Below are positions 1 to 6,545 of a DNA stretch of 9,656 nt, piece after piece. Origin of the DNA: Sulfurimonas sp. UBA6014. Its GTDB lineage: Bacteria; Campylobacterota; Campylobacteria; Campylobacterales; Sulfurimonadaceae. The position numbers were made by a program, and so were the translations under genes. The stretch's first letter is position 1, and each line of letters begins with the position of its first letter. Location of the stretch: NCBI GenBank assembly GCA_002428085.1, contig DJAA01000045.1:1-9656 (forward strand), in the 5' to 3' direction. Below the pieces are notes generated by a model. It was given only the letters and a program-made list of their open reading frames with translations, did not search any database and was not told where the DNA came from.

Positions 1-134
1 CCAGAAATTTTTAATTTGCAGGCAACCTTTGCATTTGCATCTACAACTCCCACTTGCCATCTTTTATCTAGCTGCGAAGCACACATCAAACCGCTCGCTC
101 CTGCGCCCAAAATCAGTATATCGTATATTTTCAT
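1..134 (-). CDS. HI0933/YhiN-family FAD-dependent oxidoreductase, 5' end only
   Basis: This is the amino-terminal 44 codons of a gene that runs off the left edge of the window. The start is the ATG complementary to 132-134. The translation opens MKIYDILILGAGASGLMCAS, so residues 10-15 form the GxGxSG dinucleotide-binding turn after a hydrophobic beta strand, as in Rossmann-fold flavoproteins. The visible end reads KLKISG, which fits the place where the HI0933/YhiN family carries its conserved ISGGG(R/K)CN segment; that motif would lie just outside the window. The substrate of this family is mostly unknown. The gene is divergent from rimO. Only a weak GTGGG lies before the ATG, and the best -10 box is so close that the mRNA may be nearly leaderless. 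The fold is seen in the sequence; the family call is recognition from a short fragment. Confidence 0.75.
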   Translation of the reverse strand, partial: MKIYDILILGAGASGLMCASQLDKRWQVGVVDANAKVACKLKIS

Positions 135-140
135 GCCCAC

Positions 141-155
141 ATTATACGATATAAT
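141..155. promoter_or_regulatory. Divergent pair of TATAAT -10 boxes forming an inverted repeat
   Basis: The sequence ATTATACGATATAAT is a perfect inverted repeat of TATAAT around CGA. Read on the plus strand, 150-155 is a consensus -10 box for rimO, placing initiation near 162, about 24 nt before its ATG. Read on the minus strand, 146-141 is a consensus -10 box for the flavoprotein gene, placing initiation close to its own ATG at 134. No clear -35 element is visible, which is usual for sigma-70 promoters of Campylobacterota. Confidence 0.6.
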
Positions 156-185
156 GCGAAGATAATTTCATACAAAAGTAGCAAC

Positions 186-1499
186 ATGAGCAATACACTC
201 CACATAGTTTCACTAGGCTGTACCAAAAATCTCGTCGACACAGAAGTGATGATGGGCAAACTCCAAAACTTCACTCTCACCGACAACTCAGCTGAAGCCG
301 ATGTCATCATAGTCAACACTTGCGGATTTATTGATGCGGCAAAACAAGAGTCTCTCAATACCGTTCTTAACTTGCATGAAGCCAGAAAAGAAGACTCTCT
401 TTTAGTCATGGCGGGGTGTTTGAGCGAGCGTTACAAAGAGGCTCTTATGAGCGATATGCCTGAAGTTGACATATTTACGGGCGTAGGCGATTATGACAAA
501 ATCGACGAACTTTTAAGTGAAAAAAAGAGCAGATTTTCCGATAAAGTTTTTCTCATAGACGGTGCCGAGCGAATAGTCACCGGCTCAACATACCATGCTT
601 ACATTAAGCTCTCTGAGGGGTGCAACCAAGCGTGCAGTTTTTGTGCCATTCCCTCTTTTAAAGGCAAATTAAACTCTCGCAATTTAGACTCCATTGCCAA
701 AGAAGTTGAGGGCTTGGTAGCAAAGGGATATTTTGATTTTTCTTTTGTTTCCCAAGACAGCAGCTCTTACCTTCGCGACCAGGATGTCAAAGACGGCTTA
801 AGCCTTCTTATTCAAAGAATAGAGCTCATCGAGGGGGTGAAAAGTGCCAGAATTTTATATCTCTACCCTTCGACAACAAGTATGCAACTCCTTAAAAACA
901 TCGCAAAAAGTGAGATTTTCCACAACTATTTTGATATGCCCATTCAGCATATCAACGATGATATGCTTCGTTTGATGAAACGAGGTTTCGGCAAAGATAA
1001 AACTTTGGAACTTTTAAACTTTATGCGCTCACTTCCAAACTCTTTTGTGCGAACCAGTTTCATAGTCGGTCATCCGCAAGAAACACAAGAGATGTTTGAA
1101 GAGATGTGTGCGTTTGCTTTAAGTTTCGGCTTTGACAGAATCAATGTTTTTTCCTACTCCGATGAAGAGACCACGCCAGCCTATGACTTAAGCGACAAAA
1201 TTTCTTCAAAAACCATTGCAAAAAGAGCACAAATTCTCGGAGATATCGCCTCTAAGTGCACTAAAGACTCTTTACGCCAAGAGATTGGCAAAGAAATCGA
1301 GCTTGTCATTGACGCAGAGAGCGATGAACATGCATATCTTTTAAGTGCGCGAAAACTTCTTTGGGCACCTGAAATTGACGGTGAACTCTATGTAAATGAC
1401 AAAACAAAAGAGGAAGAACTGACTTTTGGCGTTATTTACAAGGCAAAAGTGACCGACCTTGTGGGCACTATTTTAACTGCCACAGTTGACAATGCTTGA
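186..1499 (+). CDS. rimO: Ribosomal protein S12 methylthiotransferase RimO
   Basis: This is a 437-residue radical-SAM methylthiotransferase that adds a methylthio group to the conserved aspartate of ribosomal protein S12. The amino-terminal MTTase domain has its three cluster cysteines at C12 (SLGCTKN), C46 (VNTCGFID) and C78 (MAGCLSER). The radical-SAM cluster is C146-x3-C150-x2-C153 (EGCNQACSFCAIPS). A C-terminal TRAM-type domain occupies about 364-437 and contains APEIDGELYV. The SLGCTKNLVD opening and the SEGCNQACSFCAIPS stretch separate RimO from the paralog MiaB, which is also in this window. The length is normal for the family. The ATG at 186 follows the -10 box at 150-155 and has no strong Shine-Dalgarno sequence. 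The stop overlaps the start of tilS by 8 nt, so the two genes are probably cotranscribed and coupled. Confidence 0.96.
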   Translation: MSNTLHIVSLGCTKNLVDTEVMMGKLQNFTLTDNSAEADVIIVNTCGFIDAAKQESLNTVLNLHEARKEDSLLVMAGCLSERYKEALMSDMPEVDIFTGVGDYDKIDELLSEKKSRFSDKVFLIDGAERIVTGSTYHAYIKLSEGCNQACSFCAIPSFKGKLNSRNLDSIAKEVEGLVAKGYFDFSFVSQDSSSYLRDQDVKDGLSLLIQRIELIEGVKSARILYLYPSTTSMQLLKNIAKSEIFHNYFDMPIQHINDDMLRLMKRGFGKDKTLELLNFMRSLPNSFVRTSFIVGHPQETQEMFEEMCAFALSFGFDRINVFSYSDEETTPAYDLSDKISSKTIAKRAQILGDIASKCTKDSLRQEIGKEIELVIDAESDEHAYLLSARKLLWAPEIDGELYVNDKTKEEELTFGVIYKAKVTDLVGTILTATVDNA

Positions 1500-2523
1500 G
1501 CCTTCCTCACTAGAAATCTTAAAAAATAAAAAAAACCTCTTAGCCTTTTCGGCTGGGGTGGACTCCAGCGCACTCTTTTTTTTACTCCTAAAAAACTACA
1601 TCAAATTCGACATTGCCATCGTCAACTATCATGTGAGAAAACAAAGCGAAGAGGAACTCCGATACGCTCATGAGCTTGCTTTGACGCATCATCTTAAAAT
1701 TTACACGTTTGATGCTCCACAAATAGATAAAAATTTTGAAGCAAACGCACGAAAAATCCGATACGACTTTTTTGAAGAACTTATACGAACCCATCATTAT
1801 GAAAACCTCATCACCGCCCATCATTTAGGAGACAGATTTGAGTGGATGCTCATGCAGTTTTGCAAGGGTGCGGGCTGTGCTGAGATAGCTGGCATGGAGA
1901 TGGTGCAAAAAAGAGAGGGTTACACTCTTGTCCGCCCACTGCTGAGGCTGGACAAAAAAGAACTATTTGCTTATTTGCATGCCAACCAAATAAAGTATTT
2001 TGAGGATGAGAGTAACTTTGACGAGGAGATAAAAAGAAACTCTTTTCGTCACAGTTATGCGGTTCCGCTTTTAGACAAATATCTTGAGGGGATTAAAAAA
2101 AGTTTTGACTATTTAGACGAGGACAAAGCAATTTTAGTCCAAGAAGTGCCTATAAAAAAACTCAATGATTTTGCCTATTTTCAAACACTCGGCAATCCAA
2201 GAGCCGATATTTTCATCATAGATAAATATCTCAAATCACAGGACTACATGCTCAGCGCTTCGGAGCGAGAACTTCTAAAAACTGGTTTGTGCACACTTGT
2301 GGGAAGAAAATTTTTAGTCGCTAAAGAAGAAAATTTTATACTTATAATTCCTTATTTACAAGAAGATTCTCCCATGCCAAAAGAGTTCAAAGAAGCGTGC
2401 AGGATTTTAAAAATACATCCACAGCTCAGACCTTATTTTTACAAAAATCATGAAGCTTTTTTAAAAATAAAAGAGTTGCTCACTCTTGGCATAGACTCAA
2501 ACGATTTATTTACTAGCCGTTAA
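1492..2523 (+). CDS. tilS: tRNA(Ile)-lysidine synthase TilS
   Basis: TilS uses ATP and lysine to convert C34 of the CAU-anticodon tRNA-Ile into lysidine, so that the tRNA reads AUA. From the ATG at 1492 the product has 343 residues. The N-type ATP pyrophosphatase P-loop is at residues 20-25, SAGVDS, where the family consensus is SGGxDS. It is followed by a VNYHVR segment, a TAHHLGDRFE helix matching the AHHxDDxxET region, and RPLLRLDKKE with EDESNFDEEIKRNSFRH, matching the conserved EDxSNxxxxxxRNxxRH substrate segment. An in-frame TTG at 1486 would add two residues; I prefer the ATG, which overlaps the rimO stop by 8 nt. The size is typical of the short Campylobacterota TilS. Its 3' end overlaps the convergent PilO-like gene by 18 nt. 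Confidence 0.93.
   Translation: MLEPSSLEILKNKKNLLAFSAGVDSSALFFLLLKNYIKFDIAIVNYHVRKQSEEELRYAHELALTHHLKIYTFDAPQIDKNFEANARKIRYDFFEELIRTHHYENLITAHHLGDRFEWMLMQFCKGAGCAEIAGMEMVQKREGYTLVRPLLRLDKKELFAYLHANQIKYFEDESNFDEEIKRNSFRHSYAVPLLDKYLEGIKKSFDYLDEDKAILVQEVPIKKLNDFAYFQTLGNPRADIFIIDKYLKSQDYMLSASERELLKTGLCTLVGRKFLVAKEENFILIIPYLQEDSPMPKEFKEACRILKIHPQLRPYFYKNHEAFLKIKELLTLGIDSNDLFTSR
2461..2487 (-). terminator. Candidate intrinsic terminator of the minus-strand operon
   Basis: On the minus strand, AAGAGT (2487-2482), a five-base loop GAGCA and ACTCTT (2476-2471) form a perfect 6-bp stem followed by TTATTTTT. It lies about 20 nt past the stop of the PilO-like gene, where the eight-gene operon should end, but inside the coding region of tilS on the other strand. 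The stem is short and AT-rich. Confidence 0.4.
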
Positions 2524-2533
2524 ATCTTTTTTT
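2503..2533 (+). terminator. Weak candidate terminator of rimO-tilS
   Basis: GATTTA (2503-2508) and TAAATC (2521-2526) are a perfect 6-bp inverted repeat with a 12-nt loop, followed directly by seven T residues at 2527-2533. The tilS stop codon lies in the 3' arm. The stem has one GC pair only, so any termination is probably weak. Confidence 0.3.
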
Positions 2534-3048
2534 GTGCTGTAAACCTTCATGGTGAAACTTGAGCGGATGAGTTGATCTTGCCTTTTAAAATGGATAGGAA
2601 AGTTAACACCAATAATCCAGCTCCCTTTATTGAGTGCATCTAAAAAATCATAGAAATTTTTTGGAGAGTTAATATTTGAGGTTGTCTCAACCGCGTATAC
2701 TAAAAATTCCCCCTCGTTATCTTGAGATTTTTCAAGTTTTGAGAGGGTGAGCGTTTTGAAATAATTTTTATACTCTTTTTCAAATCGCTTTGCATTAAAA
2801 GAGTTATCAAAAGCTGCAATGATAAGTCTGTTATCACTTTGAAGTTTTTTCAAAGCCGCTAGCGTTTGCTCATGAAAATCTTGATATTTTTTGAGTTCAA
2901 CATTCTCTTTATAAAGATCTGTTTTTTGCACTCTGTACTCTTTGCCTTTTGGAACTAAAATTAAAAATGAGAACAAAAGGACAAAAATCAGTAAAAATGT
3001 AGATAATGCCACAAGATATATATTTTGGCGGCTGATACTTACTTTCAT
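2506..3048 (-). CDS. PilO-like inner-membrane protein of a pilus/secretion/uptake system
   Basis: The 180-residue product has a short cytoplasmic start, one hydrophobic segment at about residues 10-32 (LVALSTFLLIFVLLFSFLIL) and a charged, probably coiled-coil stretch at about 35-72. A soluble domain follows to the end, with the regular strand/helix pattern of the ferredoxin-like fold of PilO. This bitopic layout, and its place after PilM-like and PilN-like genes, support the call; residue-level similarity is too weak to prove it. In known systems PilO and PilN form a periplasmic heterodimer linking the platform to the secretin. The ATG overlaps the PilN-like stop as ATGA. GAGGA (3059-3055) gives good spacing. 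It is the last gene of the operon and converges on tilS. Possible equivalents are the small membrane proteins of the Campylobacter Cts competence system. Confidence 0.6.
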   Translation of the reverse strand: MKVSISRQNIYLVALSTFLLIFVLLFSFLILVPKGKEYRVQKTDLYKENVELKKYQDFHEQTLAALKKLQSDNRLIIAAFDNSFNAKRFEKEYKNYFKTLTLSKLEKSQDNEGEFLVYAVETTSNINSPKNFYDFLDALNKGSWIIGVNFPIHFKRQDQLIRSSFTMKVYSTKKDLTASK

Positions 3049-3653
3049 TCTTCTTCCTCAGTTTCTTCTTTTGTCTCTTCTTCTAAAACCTCGGCTTCAC
3101 CATCGGCTTGCAAATCATTACTTTGCGTAGCAGTATTCTCTTGCAAAGAGTCCTCTTCTATATAGTTGGTTGATACAAATCTTAGCCAACCATTTTTTTC
3201 AGGATAAAAACTACTAAAATTTTTATGAAAAATAGAACGTAAAGGTGCCTCTAACATAAAGCTGTAGACATCTTTACTTGGTGTTATCCCGTACAAAATA
3301 AGTCCATTACTTAGTAAAGAAGCTTCTGAAAGAGTAATCCTTTGAGGTACTAAATCAAATAAATTGGTGATGGAATCTCTTAAAACTGTATTTTGCGTAT
3401 AAATCTTTTCACTTAATACAACTTCTTTTTCTATAAATACAATCTTTGATTTCATGGATGCGAGCGAAACATTCAAATCAAGTCTCTCTTGGATAATATC
3501 TGCTCTATTTTGGATAAAACGTAGCTCTTTCATGTGCAAAAATGCGTATGTTGAAAAAAGCATAAAAAGTGTCATACCAAAAAATATAAAAAGAAGCTGT
3601 AGTTCAGGGGTAATTATACTTTTTTTTCTGACCTTGGTATAGCTAAGCTTCAT
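3045..3653 (-). CDS. PilN-like inner-membrane protein with acidic tail
   Basis: This is a 202-residue bitopic protein. A basic amino end (KVRKK) precedes a membrane span at about 18-40, then a helical stretch (42-90). The segment LVPQRITLSEASLLSNGLIL, followed by YGITPSKDVYSFM, matches the PilN pattern of a proline-led strand, a second strand ending in xGxxxS, and a helix. The final 38 residues (165-202) are strongly acidic and end in eight acidic or Thr/Lys-interrupted positions (EETKEETEEEE), an unusual extension for PilN. PilN usually binds PilM through its cytoplasmic amino end and PilO through its periplasmic domain. The ATG overlaps the PilM-like stop by 4 nt, and the stop overlaps the PilO-like start by 4 nt, so the stoichiometry is probably translationally coupled. 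The family call rests on fold pattern and order. Confidence 0.62.
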   Translation of the reverse strand: MKLSYTKVRKKSIITPELQLLFIFFGMTLFMLFSTYAFLHMKELRFIQNRADIIQERLDLNVSLASMKSKIVFIEKEVVLSEKIYTQNTVLRDSITNLFDLVPQRITLSEASLLSNGLILYGITPSKDVYSFMLEAPLRSIFHKNFSSFYPEKNGWLRFVSTNYIEEDSLQENTATQSNDLQADGEAEVLEEETKEETEEEE

Positions 3654-4651
3654 TTTATCTCTGCCTTTGCCAGATCACAAATCTCTGCACATAAATCTAT
3701 TTTTCGTATGAAAACACTCAAAAACATCTCTTCTTCAAGATATTTTTTCAAATCCCCGCTCACCCCAATAGCATCAGCAATATAAACTGATTCTACAAAT
3801 TGGCTCTTATACTTTTCATCTTTATAAAAATGACTTAATGAATTTTTTATCAATGAAAACCTTTGATAATCTTCATTAAGACCCTCTGAAAAATTCGCTG
3901 GAATCTCTTTATCATTTGAAAATACCTCTGGTTCATCTTTCATTTCAGAAAACTCTTCCATATCTTCAAAGTCATCTAAATTTTCAATGTTTCCAAAATC
4001 ATCCAATTCACTTACATCATCTTCAACATCAACATCATCTAAATTGACACTCATGTCAAGCTCTATGTCTGGACTCTCATCCATGGAGAGATCATCTAAA
4101 TTTTTAAAATGATTCATATCCAAATGGTCTGCAAATAACAACTCACTATGGTCAAACACAACCAAAGAGAGAGAACTCTCTTGAATAAGTACGTACATAG
4201 ACATGTGCGTGTCTATTTTATCTTTAAAAAATCTCGCTAGAACGATAAAAGGGGAAAAAACAAAATCAATACCAATTCGAGCATACTCTTTTTTTACCAT
4301 GTGCAAATCAGAATTAGAGGTGTAAAAAACCCATCTCTCAGCATAACAAAGAGATTTTGAAGCATTGATGTCAAAAAACTGGGAAAAAGACTTAGATTTA
4401 CAAGTTGGAGCTGCCCCTTGCGAATGGGATGTGTCCAAGATAGAGATATAGTGAAATGGCGATTCGTTTACATAAGATTTTATAAAATTTTCCATTCTAA
4501 CATCAAGCAAAGTTGTCTTAAAACTCTCCTCAACACTTTGAATAACTTTATCTTTTGCACACTCTTCTATATACACAACAGTTTTTGAACGGTGAATCAC
4601 TATATTAATAAATACTTTATGATACAAACCTTCAAAAAGTTTACTTAACAC
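3650..4651 (-). CDS. Degenerate PilM/GspL-like cytoplasmic protein with acidic insertion
   Basis: This 333-residue protein has no membrane span. Three parts resemble the actin-like PilM/GspL fold: strands at the amino end (KVFINIVIHRSKTVVYIEE, 12-30), a middle segment (FSPFIVLARFF, then MYVLIQESSLSLVVFDHSELLFAD, 132-175) and a C-terminal helix-strand-helix (NSLSHFYKD...VESVYIADAIGVSGDLKKYLEEE, 270-308) like the last part of PilM. The usual PilM phosphate motif (GIDIGSxxxK) is missing, so nucleotide binding is doubtful. Residues 184-249 are a low-complexity insertion with 29 Asp/Glu and four LDD repeats. Translation starts at a GTG supported by GGGGAG (4665-4660) eight bases upstream, and overlaps the recombinase stop by 7 nt. 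The role as cytoplasmic partner of the PilN-like product is inferred from order and fold pattern. Confidence 0.5.
   Translation of the reverse strand: MLSKLFEGLYHKVFINIVIHRSKTVVYIEECAKDKVIQSVEESFKTTLLDVRMENFIKSYVNESPFHYISILDTSHSQGAAPTCKSKSFSQFFDINASKSLCYAERWVFYTSNSDLHMVKKEYARIGIDFVFSPFIVLARFFKDKIDTHMSMYVLIQESSLSLVVFDHSELLFADHLDMNHFKNLDDLSMDESPDIELDMSVNLDDVDVEDDVSELDDFGNIENLDDFEDMEEFSEMKDEPEVFSNDKEIPANFSEGLNEDYQRFSLIKNSLSHFYKDEKYKSQFVESVYIADAIGVSGDLKKYLEEEMFLSVFIRKIDLCAEICDLAKAEIK
3905..4102 (-). repeat. Acidic LDD-repeat insertion in the PilM-like protein
   Basis: These codons specify residues 184-249. Of 66 residues 29 are Asp or Glu and only two are Lys. LDD occurs at 185-187, 204-206, 216-218 and 225-227, three of the four in the context NLDD. 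The segment is probably disordered and sits between two recognisable fold segments, so it looks like an insertion or expanded loop. The reading frame stays open through it. Confidence 0.75.
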
Positions 4652-5499
4652 TCTTTACTCTCCCCACAAAGAGGATGAGATTTACTGTAATTTTGTTGTT
4701 TCAATGCACTGCCTAGTTTCGTATAAATTTGCGTCGTAGCCATAGAAGAGTGACCTAAAAGTTCACTTACATCTGCGATGGGTGCGTTGTTATTGAGCAA
4801 CACCGTAGCATATGAGTGGCGAAGTTGATGCGGAGTCACCTTGAGAGCTACTCTCTTAAAGACCTTAGTTACGATATATCTTAGACTATTTTCGCTTAAT
4901 TTTTCTCTATTTTGCTCAAAAAGAAATGTTTTTGGAGCATGTGCGGCTAGATACTCCTCAAGCAAAATCTTTGTTGATTTTAAAAGTGGAACATCTCTTT
5001 GTTTCTTTGCTTTGCCTAAAACTCGAACCCATTGGCTTGAAATATCTCTCAGTTGCAACGAAGCAAGCTCTGAAATCCTCAATCCCAAAGTGTAAAGCAA
5101 AACTATCACCAAGCGCTCTTCTAAGTCTGCATGGGAAATTGCCTTCATAATATGTGCATGTTGGATTGGTTTTGGAAGTGTTTTTGCAACTTTGATACTC
5201 TCATCAGATTTTAAAATAATATTGAGATTTTGGTCATGAAGATACTTTACAAATGAACGAATAGCACTCAATTTTCTTGAAATCGTTTTTGGATTCAAGT
5301 GTGCTATTTTGATTCGGTAAGGCATAATATTAAAAATCAACTGCGTCTCTTCTTCAATGATTTCAATATATTTAAAAGCTTCATCAAGCACTTCATCATA
5401 ACTTTTTATCGTCAAATCAGAGTAGCCTTTGAAATTTTCAAGAGATTGAAGAAACTCTTTTTTATATTTATTTATCAATTTTTTCAAGAAGTTTCTCAA
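4645..5499 (-). CDS. Xer-type tyrosine recombinase
   Basis: The product is a complete tyrosine recombinase of up to 284 residues, XerC/XerD-sized and shorter than the roughly 350-residue XerH of Helicobacter and Campylobacter. An amino-terminal SAM-like core-binding domain (about 15-95, ending ISRKLSAIRSFVKYL) precedes the catalytic domain. All catalytic residues are visible: R141 (GLRISELASL), K163 (LGKAKKQRDVPL), H224 and R227 (HQLRHSYAT), H250 (LLGHSS) and Y259 (TQIYTK). It should cut and rejoin DNA through a 3'-phosphotyrosine. The start is uncertain: TTG at 5499 overlaps the TPR-like gene by 32 nt, and TTG codons at 5487 or 5478 are alternatives. No ATG lies nearby. The gene sits inside an operon, not at the edge of an element, which argues for a housekeeping Xer over a phage integrase. 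No dif-like site was recognised. Confidence 0.88.
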   Translation of the reverse strand: MRNFLKKLINKYKKEFLQSLENFKGYSDLTIKSYDEVLDEAFKYIEIIEEETQLIFNIMPYRIKIAHLNPKTISRKLSAIRSFVKYLHDQNLNIILKSDESIKVAKTLPKPIQHAHIMKAISHADLEERLVIVLLYTLGLRISELASLQLRDISSQWVRVLGKAKKQRDVPLLKSTKILLEEYLAAHAPKTFLFEQNREKLSENSLRYIVTKVFKRVALKVTPHQLRHSYATVLLNNNAPIADVSELLGHSSMATTQIYTKLGSALKQQNYSKSHPLCGESKEC

Positions 5500-5923
5500 A
5501 TTCTACTTGGTATCTTGATGCATCTTTGACCAATTCAGTATCGGTGACAACGCTCGGAGCAAGTTTAAGATGTGCGCTAAGCATTATTTGAGCAATGATT
5601 CTTATTTTTGCTTTATCGGCATCTAAAATACTCTCTTGAGCAGCAATTGCAGTTATTTGTTTCATATACTTTTTAGCATCTTCTATATATTTTATATATT
5701 TCATTGAAGTGAGCGATTGAGCCATGATGGTTGCTGCCATTCGATTATAACGATCCAAAGCAAAAGCCTCTCTTGATAAAGCCAAAGCCTCTTTATACTC
5801 CCCCATTTCATAATGATATTTTGCTTTAAGCGATTTTTCATACGAGGGATGTGACAAAAAATATCCGCCCATGACAAAAAGAAATAACACTGCTAAAATT
5901 GGAAAAAATATCTTAGTACTCAT
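5468..5923 (-). CDS. Small membrane-anchored TPR-like protein, function unknown
   Basis: I do not recognise a specific family. The 151-residue product starts with a hydrophobic helix (about 5-23, IFFPILAVLFLFVMGGYFL) that could be a signal anchor. Helical pairs follow: residues 29-62 (SLKAKYHYEMGEYKEALALS...ALDRY) carry the spacing of a tetratricopeptide repeat, and the rest is also helix-forming with a charged end. It is probably anchored in the inner membrane with the helical domain in the periplasm. The ATG is well supported by AAAGGAG about ten bases upstream. It overlaps the upstream acyltransferase stop by 11 nt and the recombinase start by up to 32 nt. Its place suggests either a scaffold for the Pil-like complex or an envelope role with the acyltransferase; neither can be shown from the sequence. 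Confidence 0.7.
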   Translation of the reverse strand: MSTKIFFPILAVLFLFVMGGYFLSHPSYEKSLKAKYHYEMGEYKEALALSREAFALDRYNRMAATIMAQSLTSMKYIKYIEDAKKYMKQITAIAAQESILDADKAKIRIIAQIMLSAHLKLAPSVVTDTELVKDASRYQVEFEKLLEKIDK

Positions 5924-6545
5924 GTTTGAAAAACTCCTTTTTAATAAGAGATTTTGCCTCTTCTAAGTCCATCTCACTGACATCAAGCATCCCTGAGGAG
6001 TAGAAATTTAAAGTGCCAAAAGGCTTAGGGACTCTAAATTTATCCCAAGAATCAAATTCCCAATATCTCGATGGGATGATATTTACCAACACTATTTTTA
6101 CTTTTGCTTTTTGCGCCATGATGATGATGCCATCAGCGACTTCACGACGAGGACCTTTTGGTCCATCAGGAGTTATACCGATATCGTAGCCATCTTTGAG
6201 TGCTTTTATACCCTGAATCAGAGCCTTTGCGGCGTTTCTATTTGAAGAGCCCGCTATAGTGTCAAGCCCAAAATACTTTATAGTTTTAGAGATAAGATTT
6301 CCATCAAAATGGCTTGATATTAAAACTTTTGCATGAGGGACTTTTCTGTAATAAAAATAAAGATATGGCAACATGAGAAGCTCGCCATGCCAGCAAGCAA
6401 AAATGGTTGGCTCATCGCCAATTTTGGCGATGGTGTGAAACTTTTTTTTGTTTGTCAAAGAGAGAAAGCGAATAAATAAAGAGCCTAGAAAAGGGACAAC
6501 AAAGAGTGCCAAGGCACGAGAGAATTTTTTAAGCAACGATCTCAC
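5913..6545 (-). CDS. lpxJ: DUF374 lysophospholipid-type acyltransferase, LpxJ-like lipid A late acyltransferase
   Basis: This 210-residue protein carries the DUF374 signatures: ACWHGELLMLP (50-60, with H53 as likely catalytic base), SSHFDGNLISK (77-87), AGSSNRNAAKAL (98-109) and GITPDGPKGPRREV (123-136). The gene next to miaB in Helicobacter pylori belongs to this family and was characterised as LpxJ, a secondary acyltransferase that adds an acyl chain to lipid A; the symbol is assigned on family and shared gene order. A hydrophobic amino end (about 11-30) would place it at the cytoplasmic face of the inner membrane. The start is not certain: GTG at 6545 overlaps miaB by 17 nt and has no ribosome site, whereas TTG at 6536 follows GGTGAG by four bases and would shorten the protein by three residues. 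Confidence 0.82.
   Translation of the reverse strand: MRSLLKKFSRALALFVVPFLGSLFIRFLSLTNKKKFHTIAKIGDEPTIFACWHGELLMLPYLYFYYRKVPHAKVLISSHFDGNLISKTIKYFGLDTIAGSSNRNAAKALIQGIKALKDGYDIGITPDGPKGPRREVADGIIIMAQKAKVKIVLVNIIPSRYWEFDSWDKFRVPKPFGTLNFYSSGMLDVSEMDLEEAKSLIKKEFFKHEY

Noticed and set aside
131..409. Minus-strand 92-codon open frame across the start of rimO
   Set aside because: It overlaps the well-supported rimO codons and has no ribosome site or family resemblance. The real gene at this end is in another frame (1-134, minus).
3905..4102. Frameshift or pseudogene in the PilM-like gene because of the low-complexity stretch
   Set aside because: The frame is continuous and fold-like segments lie on both sides, so an acidic insertion explains it better.
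4841..5150. Two plus-strand open frames inside the recombinase
   Set aside because: They lie antisense to catalytic recombinase codons and have no start signals.
4645..5499. Phage or genomic-island integrase
   Set aside because: The gene lies in the middle of an overlapping operon with no tRNA, direct repeats or cargo genes around it, and the length and motifs fit Xer recombinases.
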